Assembly: GCF_000196675.2 (NCBI RefSeq)
Contig: NZ_CP002596.1
Coordinates: 1 to 45,552, forward strand
Length of the DNA stretch: 45,552 bases
Origin: Pseudonocardia benzenivorans CB1190
Lineage (GTDB): Bacteria; Actinomycetota; Actinomycetes; Mycobacteriales; Pseudonocardiaceae
Direction of reading: 5' to 3'
Positions within the stretch are counted from its first letter, which is position 1. Each line of letters begins with the position of its first letter. Shown piece after piece: positions 41,695 through 45,552 of the stretch. Under the pieces are notes generated by a model. That model searched no databases. It saw only the letters and a list, made by a program, of their open reading frames with translations, and was not told where the DNA came from. The translations under genes were made by a program, and so were the position numbers.

Positions 41695-41904
41695 GGCCTG
41701 GCGTAGCAGGTAGATCAACTTGGACGAGCGATCGGAAGCCCGATGTCGTGACGGGATCGAGAGGGTTCTCCCGCCGTGGCTTCATTGGTGCGGCCCTACG
41801 ACCAGCCCTGCGGCGGGCGCCGCTGGGCGCTAGCAGTGGGCCCGGCGTTGCACCGGGTTCGAGGAGCTTCCCGCTGACATTCGCGAGGGTCGCCCGACGG
41901 TCTC

Positions 41905-42888
41905 TCACCTACCGAGCGGATACCAGACCTTGCCCTCTTGCTCGGCTGCGTCGATCTTGGCAATAAGGGCGTCGACCAGAGCGAGACGGCCTTCAAAGAT
42001 CATGATCAGGTCCTGGCCATCCACCAGCACGAGGTTGTTCGGGCTTCGCCGGAAGACTTCGACCATGTGCTCAAGAACGTTGTCGTCGTAGCCAGCCATC
42101 GCGACGAACAGTCCGCGGGTGCTCTCAGCCTTGCCATCCAGATTCGCCTTGAGCTTGGCGATGTCACTGAAGGTGGGCGGGTTAGCCTCCCACTTCGCCT
42201 CTACGAGGTAGGTAAAGCCTCTAAAGTGAAACGAGCCGTCGATCTGCTCATGGGCCAGGCGGTACGCGCGGCGGTACTGGAAGTCGTGTAGCTCGAAGAG
42301 GTCGGCGATGAGGCCTTCCAGCGCATAGCCGCGCTGCTGGATCTCCGCCGTGGACCGGGGGCGTTCCTTAAGGTGCTCGTAGAACCGCTGACGTATTTCC
42401 CCGAGTTGCTCCTGACGACGTGCCTGTGCGCGCTGCTGTTGCTCGGCCTTCGCCCTGCGTTGCTTGGCTGCTGCCTGCTCTGAGTCGACGAGGAGCCTGA
42501 TCTTGGTTGCCTCGCGCTTGAGCTCGGCGATCGCTTCACGCCCCCCAACGGGGTCAGCCTCCGGGCGGGGGCGGTCCATCTGACACAGCTCCTGTACGAG
42601 TTTGCGCTGGATTGCCTGGCCCTGGCCACCGAGAGAGCGCAGGTCATTGAGCACGAACCTGGCGATCTTCGCCTTGCTGTTGTCCAAGACGTCGTACCGG
42701 TCGTACATCGCTGCTGGGCAGCCCGCGTCGAGGAAGATCGCCCGAACGTCGTCCCGGTAGTAGAAGGCGTCACGACACACTCGGATGACTGCCGCGCGTA
42801 CACCCTCAGGCACAGACTGATCCACGTGACGAATTGTGACTGAGCAGCCACGGTTGAGCGGTGCGGGTCCTCCTCCGACGTAACACAC
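41905..42888 (-). CDS. PD-(D/E)XK (Mrr-like) endonuclease with helical N-terminal domain
   Basis: The C-terminal half (about residues 190-310) has the fold signature of Mrr-type restriction nucleases: GYALEGLIADLFELHDFQYRRAYRLAHEQIDG (catalytic Asp), YLVEAKW (E-x-K) and TRGLFVAMAGYDDNV. The middle is a basic, Gln-rich coiled coil (about 120-175). The N-terminal 95 residues form a compact helical domain (AFYYRDDVRAIFLDAGCPAAMYDRYDVLD...) resembling in style the small effector-associated adaptor domains of defence proteins, though I cannot name the family. The start is uncertain: GTG 42888 has little support, and GTG 42825 is possible. The neighbouring IS256 element and unknown genes suggest a mobile or defence neighbourhood. 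Confidence 0.75.
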   Translation of the reverse strand: MCYVGGGPAPLNRGCSVTIRHVDQSVPEGVRAAVIRVCRDAFYYRDDVRAIFLDAGCPAAMYDRYDVLDNSKAKIARFVLNDLRSLGGQGQAIQRKLVQELCQMDRPRPEADPVGGREAIAELKREATKIRLLVDSEQAAAKQRRAKAEQQQRAQARRQEQLGEIRQRFYEHLKERPRSTAEIQQRGYALEGLIADLFELHDFQYRRAYRLAHEQIDGSFHFRGFTYLVEAKWEANPPTFSDIAKLKANLDGKAESTRGLFVAMAGYDDNVLEHMVEVFRRSPNNLVLVDGQDLIMIFEGRLALVDALIAKIDAAEQEGKVWYPLGR

Positions 42889-43248
42889 TCATGATCAAGC
42901 GCGAGCCAAGGGTTCAGGTCGCACAGGGCCTCGGAGACTTGCACGTTCGGTCGTAAGCGGCCCCTGCCGAGGCCGAGTTCAACCGCATGTCGCCCGCGCA
43001 ACAGGTCGATCTCTATTCCTCGAAGCTGCGCCGCGTAGCCGAGCTTGAACGAGAGATCGCGCCCTACCCCAACGATCCTCAGTGCTCGTCAGCACTGGAC
43101 CGCAAACCTCAGCACCGCACCTGGCGCAGTTACGTTTCGCGCATGCTTGTGCCCGCCCGCACGGCGGTACAGAGCATGCAGGGCCAGGATCAATTGCCAA
43201 AGGTGGCCTTCCTGCAGCTAGGAAAGGGGAGCATCGCATTCGGGCCTA
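42889..43248. other. Intergenic stretch without a supported gene
   Basis: This 360-base stretch shows no recognisable coding content. An open plus-strand frame from 42987 crosses the end of the gene interrupted by IS256 and reads into that element, so it is not credible. No RNA gene was recognised. Confidence 0.4.
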
Positions 43249-43348
43249 CTAGCTCTGCCGGGCTTCATCGCCGTCGTGTGACAGGCCGAAGCGCTTCCGT
43301 GCCGCTTGGCGGCGAACCTCCTTGTCTAGCGCCTTCGCAGCCTGGTCG

Positions 43349-43356
43349 CGCCAGCG
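43349..43356. repeat. Left copy of 8-bp target-site duplication (CGCCAGCG)
   Basis: It is identical to 44762-44769 and directly abuts the left inverted repeat of the IS256-family element. Eight-base duplications are typical of that family. Confidence 0.85.
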
Positions 43357-44761
43357 GGGACTGTTTCAAGATCGGTGTTTTCGGCCCGACACGCCGGGCG
43401 GAGGTCCGGCGGGATGGGCACTGTGAGTGATGACATCAGACCTTGTGAGTCCACGCAGGGGTGAGTCCAAGCCGGCGCGGGAGCTGTCGGCGGAGCAGGC
43501 GGCAGCGGCAGCGATGGTGGCCGAAGCCAAGGCGCGAGGCCTGGCGTTGACCGGCCCGGACGGCCTACTGAAGCTGTTCACCAAGAATGTGTTGGAAACG
43601 GCATTGAACGAGGAGATGACCGAGCACCTCGGGCACGCCAAGAATCGGGCGGCCCCGGAGCGGGAGTCCACGAACGTGCGGAACGGGTCACGGCCGAAGA
43701 CAGTGATCTCGGACGCGGCCGGTGAAGTCAAGATCGACGTGCCGAGGGATCGGGAGGGCACGTTCGAGCCACAGATCGTGCGTAAGCGTCAACGGCGCCT
43801 CACTGACGTGGACGAGATTGTGCTGTCGCTGTACGCGAAAGGAATGACGACCGGAGAGATCTCTGCGCATTTCGCCGACATCTACGGGGCGTCGGTGTCG
43901 AAGGAGACGGTCTCGCGGATCACCGACAAGGTCGTCGCCGAGATGAACGACTGGGCCACTCGCCCGCTGGATGCGGTGTACGCGGCGGTGTTCATCGACG
44001 CTATCCACGTGAAGGTCCGGGACGGACAGGTCGCCAACCGGCCCGTCTACGCCGCCATCGGGGTCACCGTTGACGGCTGTAAGGACGTGCTCGGCCTGTG
44101 GATGGGTGTCGGCGGGGAGGGCGCGAAGTTCTGGATGAGCGTGCTGGTCGATCTGAAGAACCGCGGCGTGCGCGACGCGTTTTTCGTGGTCTGCGACGGC
44201 CTCAAGGGCCTACCGGAGGTCGTGGCGAACGTGTGGCCACAGTCTGTTGTCCAGACCTGCGTCGTTCATCTTATCCGGAACACGTTCCGACTGGTCGGCC
44301 GGCAGGACTGGGATGCGGTAAAACGAGACGTCAAACTGATCTACGCGGCGCCCGGCCCCGACGCCGCACTGGTCGCCATGGACGAACTCGAACAGAAATG
44401 GCAGCGCAAGTACGGGGCGATGATCCGACTGTGGCGCAACGCCTGGGAAGAATTCGTGCCGTTCCTCGACTACGACGTCGAGATCCGGAAGGTCATCTGC
44501 TCGACAAATGCGATCGAGTCACTCAACGCCCGCTACCGGCGAGCTGTCCGAGCACGAGGCCATTTCCCGACCGAGCAGGCCGCAATGAAATGCCTGTATC
44601 TTGTGACCCGCAGCCTCGACCCGACCGGGAAGGGCGGGGTCCGGTGGACGATGCGATGGAAGCCTGTGATCAACGCGTTCGCCATCACGTTCGGTGACCG
44701 CTGGCCGGGAGCCGAGACCTACTGAACACGACGCCGGAAACACCGATCACGAGACAGACCC
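43357..44761 (+). mobile_element. Intact IS256-family insertion sequence (1405 bp)
   Basis: The ends are imperfect inverted repeats of about 29 bases. The left end begins GGGACTGTTTCAAGATCGG; the reverse complement of the right end begins GGGTCTGTCTCGTGATCGG. Both continue into TGTTT and a CGGC end. The repeats are flanked by identical 8-base duplications. The element contains one complete transposase gene. The intact ends, duplication and ORF all suggest a recent insertion that could still be active. Confidence 0.85.
43430..44725 (+). CDS. IS256-family (Mutator-like) transposase
   Basis: The 431-residue DDE transposase starts at ATG 43430; a GTG one codon upstream is an alternative. The N-terminus (TKNVLETALNEEMTEHLGHAK) is the family's standard opening. 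VSRITDKV helices follow, then AAVFIDAIHVKVRDG (first catalytic Asp), FFVVCDGLKGLPE (second Asp) and the NAIESLNARYRRAVRARGHFPTEQAA region holding the glutamate. The frame is complete, with no premature stop. It catalyses movement of the surrounding element. Confidence 0.92.
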   Translation: MTSDLVSPRRGESKPARELSAEQAAAAAMVAEAKARGLALTGPDGLLKLFTKNVLETALNEEMTEHLGHAKNRAAPERESTNVRNGSRPKTVISDAAGEVKIDVPRDREGTFEPQIVRKRQRRLTDVDEIVLSLYAKGMTTGEISAHFADIYGASVSKETVSRITDKVVAEMNDWATRPLDAVYAAVFIDAIHVKVRDGQVANRPVYAAIGVTVDGCKDVLGLWMGVGGEGAKFWMSVLVDLKNRGVRDAFFVVCDGLKGLPEVVANVWPQSVVQTCVVHLIRNTFRLVGRQDWDAVKRDVKLIYAAPGPDAALVAMDELEQKWQRKYGAMIRLWRNAWEEFVPFLDYDVEIRKVICSTNAIESLNARYRRAVRARGHFPTEQAAMKCLYLVTRSLDPTGKGGVRWTMRWKPVINAFAITFGDRWPGAETY

Positions 44762-44769
44762 CGCCAGCG
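44762..44769. repeat. Right copy of 8-bp target-site duplication (CGCCAGCG)
   Basis: It pairs with 43349-43356. It lies within the codons of the interrupted gene that read ERWR. Confidence 0.85.
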
Positions 44770-45396
44770 CTCCATGTCCTTCACCTCGACGCCGTCGTCG
44801 TACGTCTCGCCGGTGAAGTAGCGCGTGTCGATCTCGGACGAGAGCTCAGCGATGCCTCGCTCCATCTCTTCGAGTCGCTCTTCGTCTGTCAGAGGCCCGC
44901 CATCAGGGTCGTCGAAGGGAGGTGGCTCGTGGGCAACGATGTAGTCGATCAGGAAGTCGGTCGCCTCCTTGGCCTCGGCGCGTGCCGTGGCGACCTCGAC
45001 CCGCAGCGTGGCGATCTCAGTCTCTAGCGCCTCGACCCGCGGGTGCTTGTCGACCTGGGGCCACTCGACGTTCCCCTCCTTGAAGCTGCCCTTGGGCATG
45101 GCGCCCACGATGGCACCGAGCAATACGAAGACTCCGGCGGTGAACATCGCAGCGAGGCCGACGCCTGACCAGTCGAAGGCAGTCCCAGCGCCCCCGCCGG
45201 CAAGCAGAACCAGGCCAACGAACGCCAGGATGAGACGCTGCCACCACCGCATTCGCATGGGCTAAGACCGTACCGACGCTCGGCTGACGGTAGGCGCGGC
45301 GGCGCGCGGTCCGGACCAAGGATGCGACGCTCCCTTCCCCACTCGAAAGGTGATCGTCATCTGGGTTCGACCCGTAGGGCGGCAGAAACGCCGGGA

Positions 45397-45552
45397 TCAC
45401 GGCGAGCTGCTGCTTGACACCTGTTGGTCCTGGTCTCGCCGCCAGACCAGGTCGGCCTGCATGGCCTGGGTGAAGTACCCGCCCCAGTAGTCGGCCCGGA
45501 TCACTTCCTGTTCTGCCCAGTCCGGCGATCGTCGCTCTGGCGGCGCCGCGTA
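45397..45552 (-). CDS. C-terminal part of an unknown protein (runs off right edge)
   Basis: The frame is open from base 45552 to TGA at 45397-45399, giving 51 residues. They include VIRADYWGGYFTQAMQADLVWRR and a polar SSSSP ending, with helix-like spacing and normal GC-rich third positions. No family is recognised. It precedes the IS-interrupted gene on the same strand by 138 bases. Confidence 0.5.
   Translation of the reverse strand, partial: YAAPPERRSPDWAEQEVIRADYWGGYFTQAMQADLVWRRDQDQQVSSSSSP

Larger units (their letters stand above)
43249..45258 (-). pseudogene. Membrane/coiled-coil gene split by the IS256 element
   Basis: The first part (45258-44762) encodes two membrane helices (residues about 7-24 and 31-52). 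A Glu/Ala/Arg coiled coil (PRVEALETEIATLRVEVATARAEAKEATDF) and an acidic segment ending VEVKDMERWR follow. The second part lies beyond the IS (43348-43249) and continues RWRDQAAKALDKEVRRQ, finishing DGDEARQS and TAG at 43249-43251. Removing the IS and one copy of the 8-base duplication restores a continuous 198-codon frame. As it stands the protein would end in IS-derived residues (GLSRDRCFRRRVQ). The function is unknown. Confidence 0.8.

Noticed and set aside
40465..41718. A 417-codon minus-strand frame opposite the ferredoxin reductase
   Set aside because: The plus-strand protein has both FAD and NAD(P)H motifs. The antisense frame is a shadow.
42987..43430. Plus-strand open frame of 147 codons before the IS256 transposase
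   Set aside because: It crosses the 3' end of the interrupted gene, the target duplication and the IS inverted repeat, so it cannot be an ancestral gene.
45360..45385. T-loop-like GGGTTCGACCC suggesting a tRNA end
   Set aside because: The T-arm stem (CTGGG with CGTAG) does not pair and no acceptor or anticodon arms are visible. No tRNA was recognised anywhere in the window.
1..45552. CRISPR array or tandem repeat array
   Set aside because: No regularly spaced 25-40 base repeats were seen. The GCGAACA boxes are short and irregularly spaced.

Overview
The DNA is uniformly GC-rich, with GTG starts, many 4-base ATGA/GTGA gene overlaps, actinobacterial regulators (an EspR-like protein, a MAB_1171c-type membrane protein) and IS110, IS256 and IS1380 family elements. 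This points to a high-GC actinomycete, probably a Pseudonocardia-like or related soil genus. The genus is an inference.

Region 1 (1-9.8 kb) looks like the end of an integrative or conjugative element. Minus-strand genes encode a TrbL/VirB6-like polytopic protein that runs off the left edge, single-span and small membrane proteins, and a degenerate MinD/ParA-like protein. A membrane-anchored coiled-coil protein with an N-terminal Cys/His cluster follows. Two plus-strand HTH genes (the first clearly EspR-like) sit among repeated GCGAACA boxes, then a translationally coupled trio: ImmA/IrrE metalloprotease, MAB_1171c-type membrane protein and an amidohydrolase lacking key metal ligands.

Region 2 (9.9-13.5 kb) holds a secreted trypsin-like protease (frameshifted in its signal peptide), a secreted beta-helix protein and a 22-residue membrane mini-ORF. 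A scar follows: a truncated Rpf/transglycosylase, the tail of a regulator and an IS110 remnant.

Region 3 (13.7-29.1 kb) is a catabolic locus organised around a LacI-family regulator. To its left, a minus-strand operon encodes an amidohydrolase, a complete Dpp/Opp-type ABC importer, a TIM-barrel isomerase/epimerase and an acyl-CoA ligase. To its right, a plus-strand operon encodes a Gfo/Idh dehydrogenase, a DUF993 protein, a second epimerase and a glycerate kinase. Five similar palindromes around AGCGCT lie at the promoters of both operons and of lacI, which suggests one regulon.

Region 4 (29.1-41.7 kb) starts with a frameshifted UPF0016 gene, a DoxX protein, a LigB-like protein with a damaged active site, and ALDH and IS1380 debris. 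Next is a minus-strand set (MFS importer, amidohydrolase, Rieske protein, ferredoxin, ROK regulator) divergent from a plus-strand set (Gfo/Idh, two more TIM-barrel epimerases, then a ferredoxin and ferredoxin reductase). Together, regions 3 and 4 hold two dehydrogenases and four TIM-barrel proteins. That resembles oxidation-plus-elimination pathways for glycosides, with aromatic or acyl aglycone handling nearby. The substrate cannot be read from sequence.

Region 5 (41.7-45.6 kb) holds a PD-(D/E)XK (Mrr-like) nuclease and a complete IS256-family element with an 8-bp target duplication. The element splits a membrane/coiled-coil gene whose two halves rejoin exactly in frame. A partial gene lies at the right edge.
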